This document shows positions 16,783 to 25,875 of a stretch of 64,000 nt of DNA, one piece after another. Origin of the DNA: JBEKHT01 sp049516595 (GTDB lineage: Bacteria; Chloroflexota; Anaerolineae; Anaerolineales; RBG-16-64-43); contig JBEKSY010000007.1 in assembly GCA_049516595.1 (NCBI GenBank), forward strand, positions 65,878 through 129,877. The letters run 5' to 3'. Under the pieces are notes generated by a model. The model did no database searches, had not been told where the DNA came from, and saw only the letters and a list, made by a program, of their open reading frames with translations. Each line of letters starts with the position of its first letter. The first letter of the stretch is position 1. Both the position numbers and the translations under genes were made by a program.

Positions 16783-18587
16783 TGCGGCCCGGATTCTCGA
16801 CCGAGATCAGATGCGGTGCCGACAAGTTGTCGGCCCCAGGGATGCTACTTTACTTCTCGGGATTGCGCTTGGCCACCCGCACAGGCGGCCCAAGCGACCC
16901 ACGGCCTCTCACCCACAAGTGAAATCTGAGCCCTGCGCTTAGGACTGAGAATGCTCTTGCTCTCTTAGATCATTCCACCCCTCGCCGCTCCCCTGGACCC
17001 GGCTTCCAAGTTGGACTGGACGGGTGCCAACCGCCTCCAGGTGTGCCCGACAGTGCGCACCGCTCGAAAAGCGTCCGCACCCTCAGCACGAACCGGGCGC
17101 CGGCACGTGTCCGGCAGACGTATTTCCCTTGCGCGTTCCCACGACGTAGGCCCCGCAGAGCGTTCCTCTTCGCCGCCCTGGGCTCTCCTTCCTTCGCATC
17201 GGCGGGGCAGAGAGTCTCTTCATGCGCGAGAGAACCACGGAACCCAACCTGCAGGCTGGCACCTGATGACCGATGCTCACAGCGTACGGCAATGAGGGGC
17301 GAGATTCATCACCATTGCCCCTGCGCAAGGCGTATGCAGCAAAACGACGGGGGAGAGGAAGCCGGTTGCCCCTCCCGTCATCCTGCAACTTCTGGAGGCG
17401 ACCCGTCATCTCCCTCGTGCGGATCCACGCCGGCCAGGACGCCCGCAGCCAGAGCGTGATCAGAGGAATTCGGCCGAGTTTCCCGAGCACGAGGAAGCTC
17501 AAGGGCCAGCGGCGAGAAGCGGCGGATGGGGATCTCCCAGGGGCGTAACTCGGCCGGGATAAGGGTGTAAGGCGAGAAACCCGAGTCCAGGCGAGGCAAT
17601 GCTTCTTCAGGGCAGGGGTTTCGCGAGGTCTTCTTGAGGTCCGTCGCCGTGCGCGCAGGCAACGCCCACGGCGACGGACCCGGCCTGGTTCTCCTGGAAC
17701 CGAGTCATAATCAACAAGAAGGAAAGTTCAAACCCGGGCTGCGCGAGGAAGACCGCTCGCCCTCCACATCCGGGCCATCCAGAGGGAATCGAGCGGGAGG
17801 GCAGGCTGGCCGACTGGGCCAGGCGAAACCACCCGTCTCCGGCTGATGAGTGTTCGTCCACGGGTGCCAGCCTTGGGGCCCTTTTCTGCGACATCGAGGC
17901 TGCCCACTGACCTCTGATCGAAACGTGCCTGGTGAATCATGCCCGCGAATTGGCGATCAAGAGCGTACCCCTTTGGTGCGCTGGCGCCAAGATCGATTCG
18001 TGGACCCGTCCGATCTGCTTCCTCGCGTTCTGGTGCCAACGATTGACTCCTCCAGCCTCTCGTCCTTCTATTCGGGATCTGCTCCTGTACCCCGTCGGTG
18101 TACTTCCTTTGTATGAGGTTCTAAACCGCTCACGGGCCCGAGCTTCCGGTTGCTTCTGCTCCCTCACATAGGCTGCGACCGAGTCTGTCCTGGGACCCAG
18201 ATGTGTCTTCAAGCAGGTCCACAATTCTGTTTCGGTCAGTCCAACGACGCGTACAGAATCATTCACTTAGTTGGGTGGCGTCGCCCGGCCGAAGTTTGGC
18301 ACGAAAAATGGAGGGGGACGTGCCAAACAAGAGTGGACGCGGCGACTGGTCGAATTTCGGTTTCCGCGGCACGGGATTGAAGGGCGCGAGGAGGAGAGGA
18401 GGGTCTCCCTCCTGTTGAGTGACCAGGGCAGGTGACAATCATCCGAGGACTGTGTTCCTCGGAATGACAACCTGGCCACTGGTGCTGCTGGGATGAGCTA
18501 TGTGTGGAGGCAACTACAACTTCGGGGAGCTCTTGGGTCGCGCGTCAAGACCGTCGTGAGGCTAGGGTCGGCATTTGCAATTCGCGC
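16783..18587. other. Long gene-free stretch with probable decayed sequence
   Basis: About 1.8 kb without a supportable gene. On the minus strand near 17370-17620 two adjoining frames read plausibly (SPYTLIPAELRPWEIPI, then GRIPLITLWLRASW), which may be the remains of a glycosyltransferase or membrane protein broken by a frameshift. A strong perfect hairpin lies at 17639-17679. The rest shows only short overlapping frames. Confidence 0.5.
17639..17679. repeat. Perfect 13-bp inverted repeat with 15-base loop
   Basis: GTCCGTCGCCGTG at 17639-17651 is repeated inverted at 17667-17679. No T-tract follows on either strand, so it is not a simple intrinsic terminator. It stands alone inside a decayed region. 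Confidence 0.7.
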
Positions 18588-18608
18588 CGTGAATGATTAT
18601 CATTCACG
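18588..18608. promoter_or_regulatory. Perfect 21-bp palindrome abutting an ATPase start codon
   Basis: CGTGAATGAT at 18588-18597, a central T, then its exact complement reversed at 18599-18608, ending two bases before ATG 18611. It takes the place where a ribosome site would be. The inner bases AATGATTATCATT resemble the core of Fur-type operators, but the outer positions do not match and the downstream gene is not an iron gene. Probable roles are an operator bound by the gene's own product or another regulator, or a recognition or cleavage site. Confidence 0.7.
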
Positions 18609-18610
18609 CT

Positions 18611-19834
18611 ATGAATAGGACCGTCCTCCCCCGTCATGTCACTCCAAGCCTGTCCGAACGGCTCCAGGTCATGCCGGCCGTGGTGCTGACGGGAGCGCGC
18701 CAGACCGGCAAGAGCACCTTGGCTCAACAGCTTGCGCCGGGTCGGCGGCGCTACCTCTCGCTGGACGAACTGGACGTCCAGGATAGCGCGCGCCATGACC
18801 CGCAGGCGCTCGTGGGCGGCCCCGACCCGGTGACGCTTGACGAGGTGCAGCGCGAGCCCGACCTGTTGCGGGCGGTCAAGCGGGCCATCGACCGAGAGCC
18901 AACGCCTGGCCGTTTCCTGCTCACCGGCTCAGCCAACCTGCTTCTGATGCGCCAAGTTTCGGAATCCCTTGCCGGGCGGGCGAGCTATCTCGCATTATGG
19001 CCCATGACGCGGCGAGAGCAATTGGGCCTCGGGGGGTGCGGCCTGTGGGAGGAACTGCTCGAGGCACACGACAAGGATTGGCTCGACCTTCTTGCCGCCC
19101 AGCCCGGCGAGCCCGAAGACTGGCGAGCCCTGGCACGGCGAGGGGGTTTCCCTACCCCGGCAGTTCACCTGAAGACCGCCGCGGAGCGGTCGATCTGGTT
19201 CGACGGCTACGTTCGCACTTACCTGGAACGCGACCTGCAAGAGCTTTCGTCGATCTCCGCCCTGCCGGACTTCCGCCGCTTGATGCAGGCCGCGTGCCTC
19301 CGGCTTGGGCAACTGGTGAACCAGAGCGAGCTAGGGCGCGACGTCGCCCTGCCGCAGCCGACGGTCCACCGCTACCTCAACCTCTTGGAGACCTCGTACA
19401 TGCTGGTGCGCCTCCCGGCCTACGCCGTCAACCGCACCAAGCGCCTCATCAAGGCCCCGAAACTCTATTGGGGGGACACGGGTGTGGCATTGCACCTAGG
19501 GCCCGGGGGGGACCCCGAGGGCGCGCACCTGGAGAACCTGGTCCTGCATGACCTTCTGGTCTGGCGCGACGCGCGGCTCGAACGCGCAGAGCTTTGCTAC
19601 TGGCGTACCACGATCGGCGAGGAAGTTGATTTTGTCATCGAGACGGGCGGGCAGCTCCTGCCCATCGAGGTCAAGGCAACGGGCCGCCTACGACTGGCGG
19701 ATGCCGCCCACCTGAGGGCGTTCCGGGCCGAGTATGGCAAGAAGGCACGGACCGGGCTGTTGCTGCACACTGGCGACGCCGTCGAGTGGCTTGCTCCCGA
19801 TGTGCTGGCCGCGCCGTGGTGGAATGTGGTGTGA
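18611..19834 (+). CDS. AAA-family ATPase with DUF4143 / PD-(D/E)xK-like domain
   Basis: 407 aa. The N-terminal AAA_14 ATPase has Walker A GARQTGKST (28-36, Lys34), Walker B VTLDEVQ (Asp77, Glu78) and the sensor LLTGSANLLL, followed by the family hallmark SESLAGRASYLALWPM. A winged-helix-like segment (NQSELGRDVALPQPTVHRYLNLL) leads into the C-terminal DUF4143 region with a nuclease-like D-x12-E-V-K pattern: Asp340 in EVDFVIE, Glu353 and Lys355 in PIEVKAT. Biological role is unknown for the family; some members are proposed to be mobile or defence-linked. ATG 18611 is preferred over the in-frame ATG 18593, which lies inside the palindrome. No ribosome site is visible. Confidence 0.9.
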   Translation: MNRTVLPRHVTPSLSERLQVMPAVVLTGARQTGKSTLAQQLAPGRRRYLSLDELDVQDSARHDPQALVGGPDPVTLDEVQREPDLLRAVKRAIDREPTPGRFLLTGSANLLLMRQVSESLAGRASYLALWPMTRREQLGLGGCGLWEELLEAHDKDWLDLLAAQPGEPEDWRALARRGGFPTPAVHLKTAAERSIWFDGYVRTYLERDLQELSSISALPDFRRLMQAACLRLGQLVNQSELGRDVALPQPTVHRYLNLLETSYMLVRLPAYAVNRTKRLIKAPKLYWGDTGVALHLGPGGDPEGAHLENLVLHDLLVWRDARLERAELCYWRTTIGEEVDFVIETGGQLLPIEVKATGRLRLADAAHLRAFRAEYGKKARTGLLLHTGDAVEWLAPDVLAAPWWNVV

Positions 19835-20403
19835 GAGGGATCAGAGAGGATCGCGGGAGTTACGTGTAGAGGGCAAGCAAGGAGCGATTCTTCATGGATG
19901 GGGAACTACCGACCCCCGGGCTATCAGCCCGGCGATCTGTAGCCCAAGCTGAGAGTGGCAGATCAGCTTGAGCTGCCTAGGTTTTCCTTCGGTCAGAACA
20001 GGCCCTCGGGGGCCATAGCTCGCCGGCTTATGAGCGCTCGTCTGCTGGAGACAGACTCAGACAGTAGTTCCGCCTGCTCGAGGGTCCCCTCTCTTCTATG
20101 GCGCCATTGAACCTGGAAAGGTTCGCGGCCAAGAGCAAGAGCGAGGTTACCTGCGCTGCCGAGGTCCATCGCCGGTCGCAGGGAGCTTCGCAAATCCGAC
20201 GGCACCAGTACCGATGTTCACCGGCCCCCTGGCGAGCCAGATACCCAAGGATACCCGTATGGTTGCTACGGTGATCGATCCTCAAGCAGCCATGACAATC
20301 GTCCCATGGATGGGGGGCGTTGGCCAGGGCAGCCTTTGGATTTGGTCATCGACAAACCCTGACCAGGGAAGAAGGCCTGACGCCGCTCGTTTCTTGAGCA
20401 AAA
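19835..20403. other. Gene-free stretch between the two ATPase genes
   Basis: About 570 bases containing no recognisable coding sequence or RNA. It includes the tail of the intact ATPase transcript and the upstream region of the broken one. Confidence 0.55.
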
Positions 20404-20421
20404 TACTCAGCGTACTGAGTA
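20404..20421. promoter_or_regulatory. Palindrome upstream of the broken ATPase gene
   Basis: TACTCAG at 20404-20410, four central bases CGTA, then CTGAGTA at 20415-20421. It ends five bases before ATG 20427. Sequence differs from the palindrome of the first ATPase but position relative to the start is nearly the same. Confidence 0.6.
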
Positions 20422-20426
20422 ATCCG

Positions 20427-21485
20427 ATGATGCCCTTCATCCGCCCGCAAGCCGCCATCCTCGCTCGCCGCCTCAAGGAACCCCGGCGATTCATTCAGGC
20501 TATCGCGGGCCCCCGCCAAGTTGGTAAGGCGAGCCTCGTGCAACAGGTCACGGGGGCCTCCGGCCTGCCCATACGTTTCGCCAGCGCCGATGAGCCCACC
20601 CTGCGGGAGACGTTGTGGAATGCGTAGCAATGGAAGAAGGCCCGTCTGGAGGCGCGTGATGTTGGCTGAAACGGGCCGGTGCATAGGCTCGACGAGATCC
20701 ACAAACTCCCCGGCTAGTCCGGGGCGGTGAAGCGGCTATGGGACGAGGACTCGCGTGACCAGTGCCTGCTCAAGGTAATGGTCCTCGGGTCGGCGCCGCT
20801 GCGGATGCACCAGGGATTGACCGAAAGCCTTGCCGGACGCTTCGAGGTTCTCCGCCCGCCACACCGCTCGTTCAATGAGATGCGAGAGGCCTTTGGGTGG
20901 TCGCTTGACCAGTACCTCTTCCACGGCGGCTATCCGGGTGCTTCGCCGCTCATCGGCCAGTCCGCCCGCTGGGCTCGATACCTACTCGATTCGCTCGTTG
21001 AAACGGGGATCACCTGCAATGTCCTTCTGCTCTCACGGGTCGACAAGCCCGTCCTGCTTCGACGCCTTTTCCCGTTGGGAGGCAACTATTCCGAGCAGAC
21101 CTTGTCGTTCACCAAGATGGTTGGGCAACTCCAGGATGCAGGCAACACGGTCACTCTCTCCCACTATCCGGAGTTGCTTTCCGCGGCCGGGATGGTTGTG
21201 GGGCGCCAGAAATACGTCGGAGAGAGCGTTCGCCAACATGGTTCGAGCCCCAAGCCCCAGGTCCTGAACACGGCGTTCAGGACCGCCCAGACGGGACTTA
21301 CTCTGAAGGAAGCCCGAGCCACCCTGTCTGCCATCGAGGTGAGGAGCGGACTTTCCCGTAACGCACAACCCGGGCTGGCGGACTTCACGGCGAAGTTCAA
21401 GCCGGACTGGAGCCTGCTTGTAGGGGGGACGGCATTCCGGTCGAAGGGTTTCATGCAACCGGGCGACCGGTGGGTGAAGGCATGA
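20427..21485 (+). pseudogene. Broken AAA/DUF4143 ATPase, second subfamily
   Basis: One continuous frame carries three stops: TAG 20625, a TGA near 20667 and a TAG near 20712. Reading through gives MMPFIRPQAAILARRL, Walker A-like AGPRQVGKASLVQQ (Thr/Ser replaced by Ala-Ser), LDEIHKLPG as Walker B, VKRLWDEDSRDQ, SAPLRMHQGLTESLAGRFE, FGWSLDQYLFHGGYPGA and SRVDKPVLLRRLF, all typical of the family. Near 21310-21345 the reading jumps from TGLTLKEARA to AIEVRSGLSRNAQPG, so about 60 codons including the first acidic nuclease-like motif are missing. It belongs to a different subfamily from 18611-19834, so it is not a simple copy. Confidence 0.88.
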
Positions 21486-21563
21486 GCACCTTCGGCAAGT
21501 CCGTCGTCCAAGGAGCCGTGCCCATTCATCGCATTCGGCGATGCGCTCATCGCCCAGAGGCCA

Positions 21564-21591
21564 TTGATCGCCTCGACCGGGAGGCTATAAT
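21564..21591 (+). promoter_or_regulatory. Aconitase promoter
   Basis: TTGATC at 21564-21569 and TATAAT at 21586-21591, 16-base spacer. Start of transcription is expected near 21598, giving a leader of about 50 bases that contains the ribosome site AAGGAG. A mutated copy is found at 14294-14321. Confidence 0.75.
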
Positions 21592-21648
21592 GCCGACAAT
21601 GGCCCGCCGGAACGGTCTCGAGGCGGCGAGGGAAGGAGCCGAACGAAA

Positions 21649-24354
21649 ATGAAAACGACGGAACCAGCCTCCGGACTGGCCTTAGCCTTCTCCACCTTCG
21701 ACTCCGGCTCCGGCCGGGAGCATCTCTTCCGCCTCGAGGCTCTCGAGAAGGCAGGCATCGGGGGGAGTCTCAATCGACTGCCCTTCTCGATTCGCATCCT
21801 ACTCGAGTCGGTTGTGCGCAACGTGGATGGGGTTCAGGTTACCGAGGCTGATGTCGAGCGCCTGGCCAGATGGGATCCAAAAACCCCCGCCCCACACGAA
21901 GTGCCTTTCAAGCCGGCTCGGGTGCTCATGCAGGACTTCACCGGTGTCCCCGCGGTGGTGGATCTGGCGGCGATGCGTTCCGCCATGCAGCGGATGGGAG
22001 GCGATCCCAGGCTAATCAACCCGCTCGTCCCGGTCGATCTTGTGATCGATCACTCGGTGCAGGTGGACGAGTTCGGCACAGCCTCAGCCCTCTTTCGCAA
22101 CGCCCAAATGGAGTTCGAGCGCAACCAAGAGCGCTACCAGTTCCTGCGCTGGGGTCAGCAAGCCTTTCGGGATTTCCGCGTTGTGCCTCCGGCTACCGGG
22201 ATCGTGCACCAGGTGAACCTGGAGTACCTGGCCGGAGTCATCCTCTCCCGTCGGCTTGCCGGGCTGAACGTGCCTGTGGCGATGCCCGACACCCTGGTAG
22301 GGACGGATTCCCACACGACCATGATCAATGGACTGGGCGTGCTCGGCTGGGGGGTGGGCGGGATCGAAGCCGAGGCGGTCATGCTCGGCCAGCCTCTCTA
22401 TTTCCTTACCCCCCAGGTCGTCGGATTCAAGCTGCACGGGGAGCTGCGGGAGGGCGTGACCGCAACGGATCTCGTTCTCACGGTGGCACAGATTCTGCGT
22501 CGGAAGGGGGTGGTCGACAAGTTCGTCGAGTTCTACGGCCCGGGCTTGTCGAGGATCGCTCTCCCGGACCGGGCCACGATCGGGAACATGGCCCCCGAGT
22601 ACGGCGCGACCTGCGCCTTCTTCCCGGTGGATGAGGAGACCCTATCCTATCTGCGCCGCACGGGGAGACCCGCGGAACAGGTCGAGAGAGTCGAGAGGTA
22701 CTGCAAGGAGCAGAACCTCTTCCGCTCCGACCGCTCCGCGGATCCCGAGTTCTCTGACACGCTGGAGCTGGACCTGGGGAGCGTCGAGCCCTCGCTCGCC
22801 GGTCCGCGCCGCCCGCAGGATCGGGTTCCTTTGCGCGACATGAAAAAGGCCTTTCAGGTCGCGCTACGCGAGACATATGGCAGGGACGGAGAAGCGCCCC
22901 TTGTGGATCCAGCCGGAGGCAGAGCCGGTGGTGCCCCGACCCGCGACGGGGACGTGGTGATTGCCGCGATCACCTCCTGCACCAATACCTCGAATCCCTC
23001 GGTGATGCTGGCCGCAGGCCTCCTCGCAAAGAAGGCGGTCGAGCGCGGGCTGCGTGTCCCCGGCTATGTGAAGACCAGCCTGGCCCCGGGGTCGAAGGTC
23101 GTCAGCCAGTACCTGCAGGCCGCCGGATTGCAGAGATACCTTGACCAACTGGGGTTCAACGTGGTCGGGTATGGCTGCACGACGTGCATTGGCAACTCCG
23201 GACCTCTGGCGGAGGTGGTGGCGAGCGCGATCCGCGACAAGGACCTGGTCGCCGCCGCGGTGCTCTCGGGAAACCGGAACTTCGAGGGCCGGATTCACCC
23301 TCTCACCCGGGCCAACTACCTGGCCTCGCCGCCTCTCGTCGTCGCCTTCGCCCTGGCAGGCAGCGTGGCACTGGATCTTGAAAGCGAGCCTCTGGGTCGC
23401 GACCGGGAGGGAAAGCCTGTGTTCCTGCGCGAGATCTGGCCGGGCAGCAAGGAAATCATGGCCGCGCTCGAGGTGATTGATCCAGGCATGTTCCGTAAGA
23501 CCTATGCTCACGTGTTTGAGGGGAACCAGGCCTGGAATGAAATGGGGGGGACGAGCGGAGATCGGTACGCCTGGGATGCGAATTCCACCTACATCCAGGA
23601 GCCACCCTTCTTCGCCCATATGGGCGCCGATCCAAGTCCCCTCCGGCCGATCCGGAACGCACGCGTCCTCGCTCTCCTGGGCGACTCGGTCACCACCGAC
23701 CACATCTCCCCTGCCGGGGATATCCCGGCGGACGGTCCAGCCGGACAATATCTCCGGGCCCACGGCGTCCTCCCGGCCGATTTCAATTCCTTCGGATCAC
23801 GCCGCGGCAACCACGAGGTCATGATGCGGGGCACCTTCGCCAACATCCGCATCAAGAACCAAATGGTCAAAGGCCAGGAAGGAGGGTATACGATTCTCTA
23901 CCCGAGTCGGGAGCGGATGACCATCTACGCGGCGGCCATGAAGTACAAGGAGCAGGGTGTGCCTCTGGTCGTGATCGCCGGCAAGGAGTATGGCGCCGGA
24001 TCCTCACGCGATTGGGCCGCCAAGGGCCCCGCGCTTCTGGGCGTCCGCGCCGTGATCGCGGAATCGTTCGAGCGCATCCACCGCTCCAACCTGGTGGGGA
24101 TGGGGATCCTTCCGCTCGAGTTCCACAAGGGCGAGAGCGCGCAGAGCCTCGGACTCGACGGGGGGGAGGAAATCAGCATCGTCCTACCCTCGGGCAATCT
24201 GGGTCCTCAGCAGGACCTATCCGTCCAAACCAAGCAGGAAGGCAAGGAGACACGTACCTTCAGGGTCACTTGTCGCCTTGATACTCCCGTGGAGGTAGAG
24301 TACTTCCAGAACGGCGGGATCCTCCCCACGGTTATCCGACACCTGCTGCCTTAG
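21649..24354 (+). CDS. acnA: Aconitate hydratase, AcnA/IRP1 type
   Basis: 901 aa, the usual length for AcnA. It interconverts citrate and isocitrate in the citric acid cycle, using a [4Fe-4S] cluster held by Cys444 (TSCTNTSNPSV) and Cys510 and Cys513 (YGCTTCIGNSG). Other family signatures are VDLVIDHSVQVD, GTDSHTTMINGLGVLGWGVGGIEAEA, GDSVTTDHISPAG, FNSFGSRRGNHEVMMRGTFANIRIKN and YGAGSSRDWAAKG (domain 4 swivel). AAGGAG precedes ATG 21649. The gene has its own promoter and stands alone as a transcript. Its first about 105 codons and promoter also exist as a truncated copy 7.3 kb upstream. Confidence 0.97.
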   Translation: MKTTEPASGLALAFSTFDSGSGREHLFRLEALEKAGIGGSLNRLPFSIRILLESVVRNVDGVQVTEADVERLARWDPKTPAPHEVPFKPARVLMQDFTGVPAVVDLAAMRSAMQRMGGDPRLINPLVPVDLVIDHSVQVDEFGTASALFRNAQMEFERNQERYQFLRWGQQAFRDFRVVPPATGIVHQVNLEYLAGVILSRRLAGLNVPVAMPDTLVGTDSHTTMINGLGVLGWGVGGIEAEAVMLGQPLYFLTPQVVGFKLHGELREGVTATDLVLTVAQILRRKGVVDKFVEFYGPGLSRIALPDRATIGNMAPEYGATCAFFPVDEETLSYLRRTGRPAEQVERVERYCKEQNLFRSDRSADPEFSDTLELDLGSVEPSLAGPRRPQDRVPLRDMKKAFQVALRETYGRDGEAPLVDPAGGRAGGAPTRDGDVVIAAITSCTNTSNPSVMLAAGLLAKKAVERGLRVPGYVKTSLAPGSKVVSQYLQAAGLQRYLDQLGFNVVGYGCTTCIGNSGPLAEVVASAIRDKDLVAAAVLSGNRNFEGRIHPLTRANYLASPPLVVAFALAGSVALDLESEPLGRDREGKPVFLREIWPGSKEIMAALEVIDPGMFRKTYAHVFEGNQAWNEMGGTSGDRYAWDANSTYIQEPPFFAHMGADPSPLRPIRNARVLALLGDSVTTDHISPAGDIPADGPAGQYLRAHGVLPADFNSFGSRRGNHEVMMRGTFANIRIKNQMVKGQEGGYTILYPSRERMTIYAAAMKYKEQGVPLVVIAGKEYGAGSSRDWAAKGPALLGVRAVIAESFERIHRSNLVGMGILPLEFHKGESAQSLGLDGGEEISIVLPSGNLGPQQDLSVQTKQEGKETRTFRVTCRLDTPVEVEYFQNGGILPTVIRHLLP

Positions 24355-24517
24355 GCTCCTGGTCCCTCCGCCAGGCCAACGCTCACCCGGGAGGCCAGGG
24401 CGAGTTCTCCCCAGTTTCATCCGACCCCGCTGATCACCCTGCTCCGGAGCGGCCCATGGAATGCCACCGGCGGGTCTCGAGATCCCCGGGTCCGACTGGC
24501 CGCGATAGAATCAACGC

Positions 24518-25813
24518 ATGCCTTTTCCACCCCCTTTTGCGCCGCGCGGGGAAAGGATCCTTCTGGTGGTCCTGGCGCTGCTCCTGGCCGGATGCACCAG
24601 CCAGCCTGGCGTTTCCTCTTTGGCGCCGGCGGGAGAAACTCTGCCGCTCCCGACCATTCCGCCCTCGCCAACCTTTGAGCCGACTCTTTCCAATCCGCAG
24701 GCAACCCTTTCGCCCTCGACCCCCGAGCCGACCTCGCCCGGATCTCCTCCGCTGGGGATCTACTCTCTCAAACTGCTGACCAGCGCGGTAACGAGCCCAA
24801 CCTACTTGGCCGACCCCGGGGATGGTTCCGGAAGGTTGTTTGTAGTTGAAAAGTCGGGCCGGATCCTCATCCTCAAGGGCACCGCGCTCGCGGGCGACCC
24901 TTTCCTCGACCTTCGCGATCAGGTGGGCTCCAGCGGCAGCGAGCAAGGCCTGTTGAGCATGGCTTTTCATCCCGGCTATCCCCACCCGCCCTACTTCTAC
25001 GTGGACTACACTGACCCCACGGGCGACGTGGTTGTGGCGCGACTCCGGTTAAGCAACAACGCCGACAGCGCTGATCCGAGCAGCGAGCTGATTGTCCTGC
25101 GAATCGACCACCGCCAATTTCCCAACCACAATGGCGGACAGCTCCAGTTCGGCCCGGACGGTTTTCTTTATGTCGGCGTGGGAGACGGCGGCTCGGAAGG
25201 TGATCCCGAGGGGAACGGCCAGAAACTTGACACCCTGCTCGGGAAAATCCTGCGCCTCGACGTCGATGCGGCGACACCCTATGCGGTGCCGCGAGGAAAC
25301 CCATTCCTTGGTCAGCCCGGCGTCCTGCCGGAAATCTGGGCCTATGGCCTGCGCAACCCCTGGCGATTCTCGTTCGACCGCCCTAGCGGCGATCTGTGGA
25401 TCGCCGATGTGGGACAGGACCAATATGAGGAAGTCGATTTGCAGCCACCGGGCCTGGGGGGCCTCAACTATGGATGGAGCCTCATGGAAGGACTCCATCC
25501 CTACGCCGGAGAGTACCGTGAGGGACTGACCTTGCCCGTCTGGGAGTACGAGCACAGCCAGGGTTGTGCGATAACCGGCGGATATGTCTATCGCGGCAGG
25601 CAGATCCCGGAGCTGGTAGGCGACTATCTCTTCAGCGACTACTGCTCGGGCAAGCTCTGGGCCCTCTATCGAACCCCCGAGGGGAATCGCCAGGCGGTGC
25701 TCCTCCTGGAGACCGGGCTGAACGTCAGCTCCTTCGGAGAGGACGCGAGGGGAGAACTGTATCTGCTCGACCTGCGCGGGGGCGTCTATGAGTTGGTGTC
25801 CCAGGGCGCCTAA
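24518..25813 (+). CDS. PQQ-dependent sugar dehydrogenase-like lipoprotein (GSDH/Hip family)
   Basis: 431 aa. The lipobox LLLAGC puts the lipidated cysteine at 26, followed by a Ser/Pro/Thr-rich linker of about 50 residues. The beta-propeller domain from about residue 85 has the family's recurrent signatures: LFVVEKSGRILIL, SEQGLLSMAFHPGYP, RIDHRQFPNHNGGQLQFGPDGFLYVGVGDGG, GKILRLDVD, IWAYGLRNPWRFSFD, LWIADVGQDQYEEVD and GGYVYRG. The protein should sit on the outer face of the membrane and oxidise a sugar aldose using PQQ or another quinone acceptor; substrate unknown. The basic start MPFPPPFAPRGER suits a lipoprotein signal. Confidence 0.9.
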   Translation: MPFPPPFAPRGERILLVVLALLLAGCTSQPGVSSLAPAGETLPLPTIPPSPTFEPTLSNPQATLSPSTPEPTSPGSPPLGIYSLKLLTSAVTSPTYLADPGDGSGRLFVVEKSGRILILKGTALAGDPFLDLRDQVGSSGSEQGLLSMAFHPGYPHPPYFYVDYTDPTGDVVVARLRLSNNADSADPSSELIVLRIDHRQFPNHNGGQLQFGPDGFLYVGVGDGGSEGDPEGNGQKLDTLLGKILRLDVDAATPYAVPRGNPFLGQPGVLPEIWAYGLRNPWRFSFDRPSGDLWIADVGQDQYEEVDLQPPGLGGLNYGWSLMEGLHPYAGEYREGLTLPVWEYEHSQGCAITGGYVYRGRQIPELVGDYLFSDYCSGKLWALYRTPEGNRQAVLLLETGLNVSSFGEDARGELYLLDLRGGVYELVSQGA

Positions 25814-25875
25814 AGAGGAATAATCGCGCCTGTCCGAGGGCTGGACTTTTTGGGGGGCCAAGTACCGGAGGAGAA

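Noticed and set aside
18588..18608. Fur box
   Set aside because: Only the inner bases fit the Fur consensus. Outer positions differ, and the downstream gene is a DUF4143 ATPase with no link to iron.
20625..20714. Programmed stop read-through or selenocysteine in the second ATPase
   Set aside because: Two of three stops are TAG and a family-conserved region is deleted further down, so simple gene decay is the better explanation.
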